Positions 34,075 through 45,619 of a stretch of 64,000 bases of DNA are shown piece by piece. Origin of the DNA: Cephalotus follicularis (taxonomy: Eukaryota > Streptophyta > Magnoliopsida > Oxalidales > Cephalotaceae); the NCBI GenBank assembly GCA_001972305.1, contig BDDD01001358.1:1-64000 (forward strand), in the 5' to 3' direction. Both the position numbers and the translations under genes were made by a program. The notes under the pieces were generated by a model that was not told the origin of the DNA, made no database searches, and saw nothing but the letters and a program-made list of their open reading frames with translations. Every line of letters begins with the position of its first letter. Within the stretch, counting starts at the first letter, position 1.

Positions 34075-34422
34075 GCCTCTCGGTGAGGGTGAGCTACAGG
34101 CCCCTCGTGCGAGGTACAGTTGTTATGGATTAGCCTCTCGGTGAGGGTGAGCTGTAGGCCCCTCATGCGAGGTACGGTAGTTATGTAGTAGCCTCTTGTT
34201 GAGGTTGAGCTGCAGGCCCCTCGTACGAGGTATGGTTGTTATGGATTATCCTCTCAGCGAGGGTGAGCTGCAGGCCCCTCGTGCGAGGTACGGATGTTAT
34301 GGATAACCCTCTCGGTGAGGGTGAGCTGCAAGACACTCATGCAAGGTACAGTTGTTATGGATTAGCCTCTCGGCAAAGGTGAGCGGTAGGCCCCTCGTGC
34401 TAGGTAGGATTGTTGTGATTAG
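34075..34422. repeat. 58-bp minisatellite with two hairpins per unit
   Basis: Six head-to-tail units of 57-58 bp start near 34075, 34133, 34191, 34249, 34307 and 34365. Each holds CCTCTCGGTGAGGG and CCTCGTGCGAGG, both inverted repeats. Degenerate continuation with CGGACGAGG motifs runs to about 34623. Confidence 0.9.
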
Positions 34423-34623
34423 CCTCTCGGCGAGGGCTAGTTCCTTGCATTAAATACGTCGGCCCCTTGTGCGAGGTATGGTCACTATGGCTGAGTTTAT
34501 CGGACGAGGGCTAGGGTTCGTGTAGTGATATCCTGGCCCATCGGACGAGGTTGAGATATGTTGCATGTGGTTTCTCGGACTAGGGCTAGGGTCCATGCCG
34601 TGATACGCCAGCCCCTCGGATGA
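34423..34623. repeat. Degenerate continuation of hairpin minisatellite
   Basis: Units become longer and irregular (GCCCCTTGTGCGAGG, GGCCCATCGGACGAGG, AGCCCCTCGGATGA) but keep the CCTCG and CGAGG arms. Confidence 0.65.
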
Positions 34624-35379
34624 CACCAAGGAATAGGCACCCTGCACTAGTATGTGAATGATGATACACCACCTTTGTGTCTACCCTGAGGTTATGTGAT
34701 GGTGATATAATATATGATGATGTCAGAATAGTTATACCAACATTTCTGAATGGCATGAGTTATTGGGCACATTCCTTAATTCTTGGTTGTTGATTACCTC
34801 CGCAAAAATTGATGTTATCATTTTCTCTGATTTTATCGTGGGTTTTATTGATGTTTGCGGAGCTCTTATTTGTGTAATGAGATTATCCAGTGGATACTTG
34901 TGTTTCATCATTGGCTATGATATATCTCTTTATTCAGCGCATCCAGTTCTTCTATGGATGTAACAGAGAATGAATTGTCCAAACTCACTTAATCATTTGG
35001 ACTAATCCTCTGTTTTATATTTTTTAGTTGAGGCAGCAGTTGACGATCCATCTGATCCACTAGCCCAGTAGGATTTGTGCCTTCTAGAGGTAGACCACGA
35101 AATTCAGGCACCTTACTCTGGCAGCTCTGGCCAGTATCACATGCATGCATTGGGATATATGGGAGTTCATTTATGTTTAGTTGTGAGATATAGATTGATG
35201 TTATGTGCGTTATTATGGATTTAAAATTGTCATTATACATCGAAATGCATAATTAAATGATTGTGGTATCCATGTGAAGGATTTGGATTAATGAACTGCG
35301 GATTCCTCCTTCGAGAGTGTTGATATATATAAATATTGTGGTTGAACTGCAAATTTTAGCAACTGTTTTTGATGTTATG
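34624..35379. other. Unassigned sequence, no gene seen
   Basis: AT-rich with short open frames only. The stretch 35027-35110 (GAGGCAGCAGTTGACG and following) is not matched elsewhere in the window. Confidence 0.4.
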
Positions 35380-35640
35380 CTTAGGCAGAGTTCGAACAGC
35401 TGAAGGAATAGCTCAAAATGATAAGGCAGAGCTCGGACAATGGAAGGTAGAGCTCTAAATGCTAGGGTAGACCTCGGAGGTAGAGGTCAAAGTTCAAAAC
35501 TTGAAGTCAGATCTCAGTGCTTGTAGGCATAACTTTGAAGTAGAGGCCAGAGGTAGAGATCATAGCTCAAAGCTTGATGTCAGACCTCAGAGGTAGAGGT
35601 TAGGCATTAAAGTAAAGAAGCCAAGCCAGAGCTTGGAAAG
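35380..35640. repeat. Degenerate GGTAGAGGTCAGA-type repeats
   Basis: Recurring GCAGAGCTCGGA, GGTAGAGGTCA and CAGACCTCAG segments, roughly ten, with irregular spacing of about 20-35 bp. The repeats are strand-biased in purines. Confidence 0.6.
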
Positions 35641-36060
35641 CTAAGGCAGACCACAACACTTAGTGCCATGCTCTCTGCAAAACACGTTGTCTGGTGTGCG
35701 TAGTTATTATTTGTTGTAAAGCACAGCCTTGTGGGATGGGTGCTGTCATGGTGGTAAGTGCCACCATGTGCATCCTCAAATGATCAGGAGTCATCGTGTA
35801 TGCGACAGTAGTTAGTCAAGCAATACTACTTGATCAATGGATCAGTTAGCCAAACGTGTCAATCGAAAGTGGTACACAATTGACTGATATGCTGAAAGAT
35901 CAACATGACCTGCCTAACTAGAGGGAAAACAGTTTGAAAAGGGCTTGAATGATCTCAAGTGAAATCCGGTCAAGAGATCCTTTGAAAGCTATGCAAACGA
36001 TTTTAAAATGGGTAACTAGGTGCTAAGGGATAACCCAAATGGCGAAGGTTAGATTCCAGG
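35641..36060. other. Unassigned sequence left of TRIM
   Basis: No coding frame or repeat array recognised. It ends at the TRIM target AATCG (36061-36065). Confidence 0.4.
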
Positions 36061-36065
36061 AATCG

Positions 36066-36444
36066 TGTGACACCCCACTAAGAGTGGGCAAAGAGGAAAG
36101 GGCTATCCATGAGACGAAGCCGCCAAGAGGAATGTGATAGGAATGAACTGGATCCATCGAAAAGGGGAAAAGTATGGTTGTGCTCTATAAGAAAGGATCC
36201 TTGAACCTAATCATATAAGGCGCCTTTTAATGGATTGGTTGAGGAGTTAGTGGAAACTCCAATGTTAAGCATGCTACGCTCATGGCAAAACTAGGACGAC
36301 TGACCTCCTGGGAAGTCTGACCAATCCATCAAGTAGGACAACACCGTGATGGCCCACGTGGAAACGCAGATGTATGGGAGCTGTATGTTCTACGTGGGAC
36401 AAAAGCGGACAATTTCTCATGTGGTTAAGGTTCAGGTTGTTACA
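36066..36444 (+). repeat. TRIM left LTR
   Basis: 379 bp, TGTGACACCCCACT to GGTTGTTACA. It matches the right LTR except for a deletion of about 20 bp there and scattered substitutions. Confidence 0.9.
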
Positions 36445-36446
36445 AT

Positions 36447-36458
36447 TGGTGTCATAGA
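36447..36458 (+). other. TRIM PBS-like site
   Basis: TGGTGTCATAGA begins 2 bp after the left LTR. It resembles the initiator-Met site TGGTATCAGAGC with changes. Confidence 0.65.
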
Positions 36459-36496
36459 TGGACCCCCTCCAGTAGATGTGGTTCAGAGATGAACCA

Positions 36497-36514
36497 GACG
36501 GAAGCTGGTGGGCT
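36497..36514 (+). other. TRIM PPT-like tract
   Basis: GACGGAAGCTGGTGGGCT directly precedes the right LTR. It is purine-rich but not pure. Confidence 0.5.
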
Positions 36515-36871
36515 TGTGACACCCAACTAAGAGTGGGAAAAGAGGAAAGGGCTGCCCTTTGTGACAGGAATAAACTGGATCCATCAAAAAGGGGAAAAGT
36601 ATGGCTGTGCTATATAAGAAATGATCTTTGAACCTAATAATATGAGACGCCTTTTGATGGATTGGCTTAGGAGTTAGTGGAAACTCCAAGGTTAAGCGTG
36701 CTACGCTCAAGGTAAAACCAGGATTGGTGACCAACTGGGAAGTCTGACCAATCCATCAAGTAGGACAAAACCGTGATGGCCCACATGGAAACACATATGT
36801 ATGGGCGCTGTATGTTATGTGTGGGAAAAAAGCAGACAATTTCTCATGTGGTTAAGGATCGAGTTGTTACA
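36515..36871 (+). repeat. TRIM right LTR
   Basis: 357 bp, TGTGACACCCAACT to GAGTTGTTACA. It differs from the left LTR by one deletion after GGGCT and single-base changes. Confidence 0.9.
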
Positions 36872-36876
36872 AATCG

Positions 36877-37441
36877 GCACTTATCTCAGAGAACTAAGTC
36901 AAGTGTCGATGCTCAGGCTATTGACTCTAGGCGAAGAATACTCTGGATAGATCAACATCACTTAACAACCTAGAACCTTAGTTTTGTAAAGACAGACATT
37001 AAGTGATTACAACTAAGCTCAAGCAAAAATGCTTAGCAAAATGTGGTTGCATAATAACGTCGATCAATAAACATATGAAATATGTTGACACATGGTTAAA
37101 GGAAAGGTATTTGGGCCTTGGAAGCCTCCTATAGAAGATCGTTTGAGGAAAACAATTGAAAAGCCTCAAACGGTCTATTTCAAAGAAACCTCCGTAAAAC
37201 TTTACTTTTGAAATCCCTTTTGTTCAATTTGTCAATTCCTTGATAAAACATGCTAAAAAGGCTTGAGTGATCTCCAGAAATGATCAGGTCAAGTGGTTGT
37301 TTGAAAAAGATTGAAAATAGATCAAGTTGTAATAAACAGAGCCTTAAGCGGCGGTGCATGTAAGCCCTGAATTTTATAAGTATTTGTTGTAATATATGAT
37401 GTTATATAACATCCCAAAGCCCATAATTTTTGGTTAAGTCA
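36877..37441. other. Unassigned sequence between TRIM and D LTR
   Basis: It continues the TRIM target sequence. No coding frame, tRNA or array was recognised. Confidence 0.4.
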
Positions 37442-37446
37442 ATAAT

Positions 37447-40400
37447 TGTAATACCCCGCTTATTCATGTGCATATTTTCGGACCTTTAATTTAATTTGTT
37501 ATATTATGTTGGCCTATTTTGTTTTGGGCTCTTGTGTTTTGGGCTATATGATATGTTCTTTGGGCTTTTGATAATTGTGGAATAATGATTAAGGGAAAAG
37601 TAAAATTAATTGTTTTGTATTTTATTAGTTTTAAATAAGAATGTGATAAAAGTGTGGTATTTGGAAATAAAATAATGTAATATGGCAAAATTGTTTTAAT
37701 TGGAAAACAAAATCCTTTTATTTTGGTTAAAAGTTTATTTCCATTAATTTCTCCTCTCCCTCTCCCGTATGTCTCTCCCCTCTTTTCTCTTTATCACCGT
37801 TTGTTCCTCTCAATTCTCTCCCCCAATCCTGAATTTTATGCCCGTATTCCTTATCTTATCAGATTTTGTTCCCTCTTGCCTTATCTCACCCGACTTGGTT
37901 CTTTTCTTCTTGTTAAAAGTGCCTATGACATTGTTTTTGCATTGTTCTTATCTTCCTCTCCTGGTAGCCAAACCTGTATAATTTGGAATCTGTTTTCTTC
38001 TTCTTTGCTTCACCGAAATCAGGTTTGTTTTCCTTTAATGCTATGGTTTAGTTTATGGATAGTTTTATTTAGTTGTGTGCTCCCTAGACAATTGTTGAAT
38101 CCTTATGTTAAATCCTGCCACTCTATGAACTGTCATTGTTTTTGGAGTCTGTTGATCAGCCTGTAGGTGTCTAATATAGGTTGTAATCTGATTTTGATAG
38201 AAAAATTGGCCATATGACTAAGTATGCAATGAATTGAAATTTGCTTCTCCTTAAAGTGAGATCACCAGTGCATGATTCTGTGTGCCTAAATGCAACTGTT
38301 CTGTCACATAAGTCTTATTTTAAGTGATTATGATCCTCTAGTAAGTTGGTAAATTGTTTTTGACAGAAAATTTGCATAGGTTTGTTAGATTTCTACTGTT
38401 CTGTGGCCCAGAACAGTCGGCTGTCTATGTACACAGTCAACTGTTACGCTTTGAGTAGTCGGATGCCTTGTAAAATAGTCGACTGTTTTGCCTTGCACAG
38501 TCGACTAGACCCCTGTCACAGTCGACTGGCTGTAGCTCTGTTTGTGTAGTCGGCTGGCTATGTGATAGAGTCGACTACCATGCCCCAAACAGTCGACTGG
38601 ATTTAGTAACAGTCGGCTGGTTTTGTCCAGTAAATTTTTGGTTTCGAGTTTTGCTATCCGTTTGTTCTTCTAATGATTTGGAGTCTGTTTTAGACACTGT
38701 TTAATTGTTGATTGATGTTTGGAAGTGGTTTTTGAATCCTTATATGAATGATATTGCATCTTTTAGATTTTTGTGCTACGAGGGCAATTAGAAATTGTTG
38801 ATCAACTCATAAGTTATTTCTATGATCGCTTAAGGTACGTATGTCCTTCTTTCTTGGCTATCTCTCTGATTTTATTTGAGATAATTTCATATTTTGTATT
38901 TGGTATGGATTTCCTTTCCTTGGTTCCTCTATTTGTTTTATGGAGTTAAATTTGGACGATGTTTTTTAAGTACGGATTTTCGTTTCTTGATACATTCTTA
39001 CTGATTTTATTAGAGTGTAAATTCAGTTCTATTTTGCGAACAAAATATGGATTATTCATTTTGGTTAACATTCGGTTTTCTCTGAATTGAATCTGTTTTG
39101 TTTTAATGAAATGTGCGGATACTTTCGTTCTTTGACTATCATTTTGATTATGATCATAATAAATTTAGCTTTATGAATATGTAATCTTCGATTTAATGAA
39201 CTCCAATTTGCTCCATATTTTTAAATGTTTAGAAATAAAGTCGGTATGATATTTTAGTGAAAATGAATATTAGTTGGCTTTATATTTCGACTCTGAAATG
39301 TTTAAGCAATTGTTATGCAATCGTGTTTTATGGTGAAAATAAATAAGATGATTTTCTGATTATGAAAGTATAATGATTTTGATAATGAACATGACTTCTG
39401 CTATCGAAGTATGTTAAACGAACATGACTTTCACCATAGGAAGTATGTTAACTTTGAATAAGGATATACAGAGATATTTCCTGCCTAGGAAGGTACCATA
39501 GGGATGTCGTAGGCCTGGCATGGGGACATGACACTTCTGTAGCGGTGTGATTAGACTACGACATCTCTCTATGTTATAAATAAATCCCATGAGGTGGATT
39601 TATGGATCCGCTATGTATCATAGAGGTGTATGGGTCGACTCTAGTTATATGTTATATGTTATGTGATATGTTATGGATTCTGGGGATTGACTATGTAGTG
39701 CCGTACACATCTTTCCGTTTGGCATGTGGGCCTCATGAACCCCTTGCACCTATGCATATGTGTATGCACCTTGAATCTCGGTATGAGATTATGGAATCGG
39801 ATAAGTCTCTATTATTTGCTTTGGATCTCTGTGATGAGATTATGGAATCGGATAAGTTTTGTTTTGGAATCTTTAACTCGGATAAGGTTAAAGAAATTTT
39901 GAATATTGTTTTGGATACTCTTTTGGGATTTTCGATTGGCATTGAAAATTGGATTATGCTTTGAAAAACAGATTTTGATTTCAGATATCGTTTTGAGAAT
40001 TTGTTTACGTTTTAAAACTTGGATATTGGTTTTGAATTGATAGATTTGTATATGTGACTACTTTCCTTCGTTTTCTGAAATAATGTTGAATTATTTTATA
40101 CATGAGACATATGATATTTTAAGGTTCGGGTATTTTCTATTCTTTAAAGCATCATTTTATGTTTTATGAATTTATATCTGTACTGAGGTTTGCTCAGCCG
40201 CATTTTTGTTTTCCATGCGGCAGGTATTCTGGGACAGCATCCGGGCAATGTGTGATGAGCGAGATGTTACCTAAGTCTAAGGATCATCCAGGGGATTGGT
40301 CCGATTATGTTTAGTTATTTTATGGTTATGTTAGGACCCATTTTAAACAATGTTATGCCTTTTAGTTCATGACTTTGGTTTATGTTTTAGTTTTGGTTTA

Positions 40401-40626
40401 TGTTTAACCTTTCAGACTATGAATAAAGTTTCAGACTATGTTTTAGATTATGAATGTTAGAATCAGATATGCTATGAATGTTATGTTTAGACCATCACGC
40501 ATTTGAATAAAAGATAAGCTAAAATTTTGATAAAAAGAATAAAGTCGAGCCTTGATATATGTATATGTTATGTTCAGTTTTTGGTTAGGAAACCGTAACG
40601 ACTCCCGCAGTTCCGGGGGTGTGACA
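37447..40626 (+). mobile_element. Family-D solo LTR (C-related)
   Basis: TGTAATACCCCGC at 37447 to CCGGGGGTGTGACA at 40626, 3,180 bp. The TSD ATAAT is at 37442-37446 and 40627-40631. It shares with C LTRs the palindrome array, the GACACTTCTGTAGCGGTGTG block (39530-39549) and CTGAGGTTTGCTCAGCCGCA (40183-40202), but the rest has diverged. No internal region. Confidence 0.92.
38415..38618. repeat. CAGTCGACTG palindrome array, ten sites (D)
   Basis: Octamers start at 38415, 38435, 38457, 38477, 38499, 38520, 38548, 38569, 38591 and 38611. Steps are 20, 22, 20, 22, 21, 28, 21, 22 and 20 bp. The spacers between sites do not resemble those of C, but the register is the same. Confidence 0.93.
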
Positions 40627-40836
40627 ATAATAGTTTCTTGTAACGCTCGGGATTTTTGTATGTGTTGTAATTTCACAATATAAGCGTACTTTTAATTGTG
40701 GAATTAATTAAATGATGGATTTTTCTGACTTTGATGGTGTTTTCGAAACCCTTGTAATGTCAATTTGGAGAAAGAATGCTAAAGAAATGTTAAGAGAGTA
40801 AGATTAAATCGGAAACGGCACAGTTTGGAGGTTAAA

Positions 40837-40936
40837 GCGCTGGCGCCTGGATTTAGAGCATCGACCCTTAAGCCGTTGAAATGCGCGCTTAAATTCAAAC
40901 ACATAAGCGCCGACGCCTGCATGCAAACGTCGACGC
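40837..40936. repeat. GCGTCGACGC array, G 5' LTR outer
   Basis: Sites start at 40837, 40858, 40879 (weak), 40907 and 40927. Steps are 21, 21, 28 and 20 bp, identical to the 3' LTR copy. Confidence 0.85.
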
Positions 40937-41716
40937 TTTGCAGCGTGTTATGCATACACATAACAGCAGATGGACGTGTCGTAGGGAGGTGATTTCGTGA
41001 CACTTTTTAAGCATCGTAGCAGGCGCTTTAAGAACGTGGGATGCATGCCCTTAATGACAGAATTACCTGCAACAAAAAGGGCATGGGACAGAGGGACAAC
41101 CTCTGAGTGCATGGCCTGTGAAAGGGGAGGTTTGGGCACCTGTCACACTAGGCTACCAGTTTGAGAGAGGAAAAGAAGTTAGGAGAACATGCAGAGAAGA
41201 CACAAAGAAATCTGCATAAAAAGTCGACTCCTCTCACCCCTCTCATCCGTTACAGAAAGCTAGAGGGTCAGTGACACTGTGAGTGACAAAAGAGAGCAGG
41301 AGAACTTGAGAGAGGAAGCTCAACCACCATTGTTGAGCAAAGGGAGCTGGGAGCTTGCACACCAACTGCTGGGATGAACAAGGGAGCTTTTAAGCCGTAC
41401 CTGGGGACTCAAAGTGACCGATTGGATACTAAAAGAGGTGGACTTTCAGCTTCTAACTTGAGGCCAGAGGTAGGGGAAGCCATAACTATATTTTCTGGAT
41501 CCACTGATTGATGTTTGTTCAGTGATGTTTTGCATAGATTGCATGGCTTGTTGGACTATTTTTGAGTTAATGAAATGTTGCTATGCTATACTGGATGTAT
41601 GATGTGATATTGCATGCTAGTTTTCTGGGCTTTATACATCTTGGAATGCATGTTATGGGCATGGAAATGTCACTCTTTGCCCATGTCGTGACGAAAAAGA
41701 CGACCCCTGCTTGAAA

Positions 41717-41907
41717 CCGTCGACGCCTTGGATAAGCGTCGACGCTTAATACTGTGAACTGCGTTTTATATGTTGAAATACGTTAAAACGTCGACGTCTA
41801 AGGGAGGAGATATCGACGCCCAGACACTGAAAGCGCTGACGCTATGAAACTGAACATCGACGCGTAAGGGACATAAGCGTCGACGCCTAAGGAATAAACA
41901 CCTATGC
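41717..41907. repeat. GCGTCGACGC array, G 5' LTR inner
   Basis: Sites start at 41717, 41736, 41788, 41810, 41833, 41855, 41877 and 41898. The last five steps are 21-23 bp. Confidence 0.85.
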
Positions 41908-43222
41908 TTTAGAGTCCTGTTTGGACAGTTTTTACGGTTTTGATACCCGACAATCCCGATTTCACTTAGGGTGCATTAGAGCATTTGTATGCATTGTATA
42001 TACACTATTTACTGCCTATTTGGTTACTGTTTGTAAATCGTTTATGATTTCTAAAGTTGTGATGTTTAGAACTGCACATGCGAACTCGGAATGTGCTATT
42101 TTGAATATGAAAATATGTATTGGTTAATAACGTATTTTCTAACGAACTGGTAAACGATTTACACCACTGTTTTGTTCAAGGTATTTCTACTACTGAAATT
42201 ACATGTTTCAAATATTTATTGCTTTCAGAAATGTTTGAAAATGAACTGCCTGTTGTCGATCTAAACGATCACCACTGTAGTGTTTACTGTACTGTTTACT
42301 GTTTAATTCACTGTTTTCTCTATGAATTTCTATGTGGTTGTGTTTGAACCACTGGTTGAATGGCAGAGGCTGCCATCGCCAACTAGTGGTAGGGTTGACC
42401 TAGGGGCTAGGAGTTGGCTGGGTGACTCACTGTACTGTACTGTTGCCTCGCTTGGTTGCCTGGAGCAGGGACCGAAGTGGGAGTGTAGCGTGGGGCCAGG
42501 AGTTGGCGGAGTTACATATACTGCCTGACTGTTGTGGTCCTTTATGGACATACTGTACTGCATGTTGGTCCTTTTCGGGCATTACTGTGATTGTGGATGT
42601 GATCCTGGTCGGATCACTACTGTACTGTTCTTGCATACATATGTTTTCTTATATATGTACCCACTGTCATCCTTACTGTACTGCTTAAATATATATGTTT
42701 TTTGTATATATATAAACTGGTATTTCCTGCACTGCATCATTTATGCATACATTACATAACATACATTTATTGTTGTTCCCGAGCTACTTTTATGACTTAG
42801 CCGAGTGAGGACAAAGGCTAACCCCCTACTTTACAAATTGATGCAGTGGACCGGTTGGACTGGCATGAGCGAAGAACAAGATGTTATGTTGTTTTGTTCT
42901 TGGTTTTACTTTTCTCATGTTTTGTAATAAACCGAGTTTTATTTAAGGACTAATGTGTTGTACTATGGTTTGTTTAATGATGGGATTTAATATTGTACTG
43001 TGATCACGCTCCGTTTGAGGGCTATTAATAACGACGAACTTGTATTGGGTAGCGTGCAGTATGGGATGCACGGTACATGTTTTTCAACTTATGAATCGTA
43101 TGCTTCCGCAATTTATGTCTTGGTTATAAGTTTAAATTTTATGGTATTTGCATAAGCTGAATTTATATGTTAATTGCCTTACCGCCATAATGTTGTGTTA
43201 CCGAAACTGGGTGTGACAGGAG

Positions 43223-43234
43223 TGGTATCGGAGC
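43223..43234 (+). other. PBS (initiator-Met tRNA) of G
   Basis: TGGTATCGGAGC, one base off the usual TGGTATCAGAGC, 4 bp after the LTR end. Confidence 0.9.
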
Positions 43235-43330
43235 ATATTCCATATATGCTTAGCTAGGATACTTTCCTTGGCAATTAATGAATTGTTTTCCTAAAGTCGT
43301 GACTAACCGTCAACCTTCTTATAGGAACCA

Positions 43331-44533
43331 ATGGACCGAAGGAGAACACGTGCTAGGGCTAGAGCTGTTGGAGCTAATGCCCCTGAGGAAGCGAACGTTC
43401 CGCAAGGAATTAATGTTCCCCAAGATGACAGAGATCCGATGGCCGGAATTGCAGACTATTTTCAGCAACAGATGGCCTTTAATAGGGCTAATGCGGATGA
43501 GATGCGCCAGTACTACGCGCAAGCTCGGCCGTAACATAGAGCTCCTGATCACTGCCCGGGAGAGGATAATAACCAGTGTTGAAGGAACATTGAAAAGTTC
43601 ATGAGGCTGAATCCACCCAGCTTCCGGGGGGAACTTGATGCTACCATTGCTGAGAGATGGCTGGAGGACCTGGAGAAAATCTTTGAAGTGATGGACTGTA
43701 CTGACACTGAAAAGCTGAAGTTTGCAGTTTACCACCTATGGGGTGAGGCCACTCATTGGTGGGAAATGGTCGAAGCAAAATGGGAATCAGAGAGAGTGGA
43801 CAGCACTTGGGACAGATTCCAGACGGAGTTCTTGGAAACTTATATTCTGCGTATTGAGCAAGAGCGACGTGAGACGAAACTCTTGGAGCTGCGACGGGGA
43901 GAGATGACTGTGGCTGAGTATCAGGCAAGATTCATGCAGCTGGCCAGACATTCACCTTATCTGGTAGCTGATGAATAGAAGAAGATTCGGAGATTCCTGA
44001 GAGGTCTGCGACCAGATCTTCGATCAAGAATTAGAGCTATGGAACTGGGGACTTTTGTGGAGGTTGCTTAGAAAGCAAGACTGCTGGAGACAATATCCAG
44101 TGAAGACCGGGCGGAGAGAGCTCGCACACAGCAAAGTAAACAGAGTGCTACACAGTCCCGACCGGCATTATCGAAATGGCAAGATGGTGGTTCTCCGACG
44201 AAGTCATCTAAGAACAAGTCTCGACAGGCAGCTTCACAGGGTACTCCCAGCCAAGGGAGTAATGATAGATCTGGAGGTTGTTATTATTGTGGTCGTACAG
44301 GCCACCAATAGAAAGATTGCTGGAGTTCAATGGTTGGTGCTTGAGGTGCGGGGCACTTGGTCACTCAGTGAAGGACTGCCCGAAGAGTTCTGCTATAGCG
44401 CCTACTGGGCCGGGCAGTAGTAGTGGTACGGTGGCGGGACCGTCATAGAAGAAGGACACCAGCAAGGGCATCACAAAAGGTAGATTTTTTGTACTTGCTC
44501 AGACAGAGGTTCTAGAGTCGACTTCTGTTGTTG
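43331..44533 (+). pseudogene. gag: Gag of chromovirus G
   Basis: It starts MDRRRTRARARAVGANAPEE at 43331. The N-terminal frame ends in a stop at about 43534. The capsid region reopens at 43601 (LNPPSFRGELDATIAERWLEDLEKIF, HWWEMVEAKW, VAEYQARFMQLARHSPYL) and is open to a TAG at 43976. In-frame TAGs follow near 44070 and 44310; all three would be Gln after one C-to-T change. Two CCHC knuckles follow in different frames: CYYCGRTGH with a stop before KDC (about 44277-44325), and CLRCGALGHSVKDC (about 44338-44379). The frame then enters the protease leader (FFVLAQTEVLE) and is cut by element C at 44539. Confidence 0.87.
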
Positions 44534-45619
44534 GAGGTTGTAATAACCTGCTCGTTCGTAAATATATTTTACGGATGTAATGTGTGTTTTCGGGCTTTTA
44601 AATGTGTTTAATTTTCAAAAGTCCGGTTGCCCTTTGTTTTGGGCTTATGTGATTTGGGTTGACTGATACCAGTCCTAATAATTGGGTATGTTATGTTATG
44701 TTATGTTCGGTTTGGGTTTTATTTATTTATAATCCCAAAAAAATTATTTTATTTAAAACAAATTATTATCTTTTATTTTTAAAAATCCCTTTTATCATTA
44801 ATTGCTTATTTTTCCTTTTTCCTTATTTTCTTTTCTCTTCTTCCTTTTTCTTTCTTTCCTTTTCTTCTTATTTCCTATTCCTTTCCCTCCTTCACCCGAA
44901 GTCATCCCCTCCACCATAAATTCCACACGTTTTCTACATTCTTTTCCTTTCTAATTCCCCACGAATCCTCTCCTTTTCCTTATGTGGGCAGATTTGGTCT
45001 CCCCTTTTTCCTTTTGTTGTGCCATTGCCTTTTAAAAAGTGTGTCTCTCTTCTTTGTTATGTCACTGCCGATTCTGCCTTGTTAGTGTGTGATCATCTGC
45101 TGTGTAATTCGTTCTTCAAAATTCGAAGAGGTAATCTCGATCCTTAGTTGCCGAATTGTGACTGTGTGTTAGTGTTTCTTCTACTGTTCTTGTGTTCTGG
45201 AAATCATTACAGGTTAGTAGATTCGTCTTCCCAAGTGATAATTTTGTTCTAATGTCATGATTTGAGTTTTTATGCTCTTGGTGTCTTTGGTTTCAATTCC
45301 CATATCTAAATGTGTTGTCATTGTGTTAATATGATTGTCAACACGTTTTATGCACCTCGATATGTCACAAACTGAGTTTATAACATCCGTATTTGATAAA
45401 AGACAGAATCTGGATATATATACGCATTGTCTTCTTGCTTCCTTTTGTACGTAAACCCACTGTTGAATCGTTTTCATGTCGTTTATGTGTTTTTATGTCA
45501 CCTAGAAGTCATATATGATCATATAATTATGTCCATATGTCTCTGGTTTAATGTAGAAAACATTTCAATCAATTTCAGTAGTGAATTGACATGTTTCCAA
45601 CTGTTCTGTCGCCCAGAAC

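Larger units (their letters stand above)
36066..36871 (+). mobile_element. TRIM (miniature LTR retrotransposon), complete
   Basis: 806 bp: two LTRs (36066-36444, 36515-36871) around a 70-bp internal segment with PBS-like and PPT-like sequences and no coding capacity. The TSD AATCG is at 36061-36065 and 36872-36876. Ends are TGTGACACC and GTTACA. Size and structure fit terminal-repeat retrotransposons in miniature. The sense strand is inferred from PBS and PPT order. Any movement would need enzymes from another element. Confidence 0.88.
40639..43218 (+). repeat. 5' LTR of chromovirus G
   Basis: 2,580 bp, TGTAACGCTCGGG to GGGTGTGACA, matching the solo LTR at 31194 and the 3' LTR start at 55101. 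It is followed by a PBS. The 5 bp before it are TTTCT; the matching TSD lies beyond the window. Confidence 0.93.

Noticed and set aside
34075-34422. Rho-independent terminator-like hairpins
   Set aside because: Bacterial terminators are not expected in a plant genome, and no T-run follows the arms.
37723-38166. 147-codon hydrophobic frame
   Set aside because: Arises from a pyrimidine-rich LTR segment; no homologous frame in related LTRs.
39602-39964. 120-codon frame in the D LTR
   Set aside because: Non-coding LTR block shared with C LTRs where the frame is not kept.
42120-42759. Several frames in the G LTR with CTGTACTGT repeats
   Set aside because: Low-complexity ACTG repeats; they are antisense and sense shadows of each other and broken in the solo G LTR.
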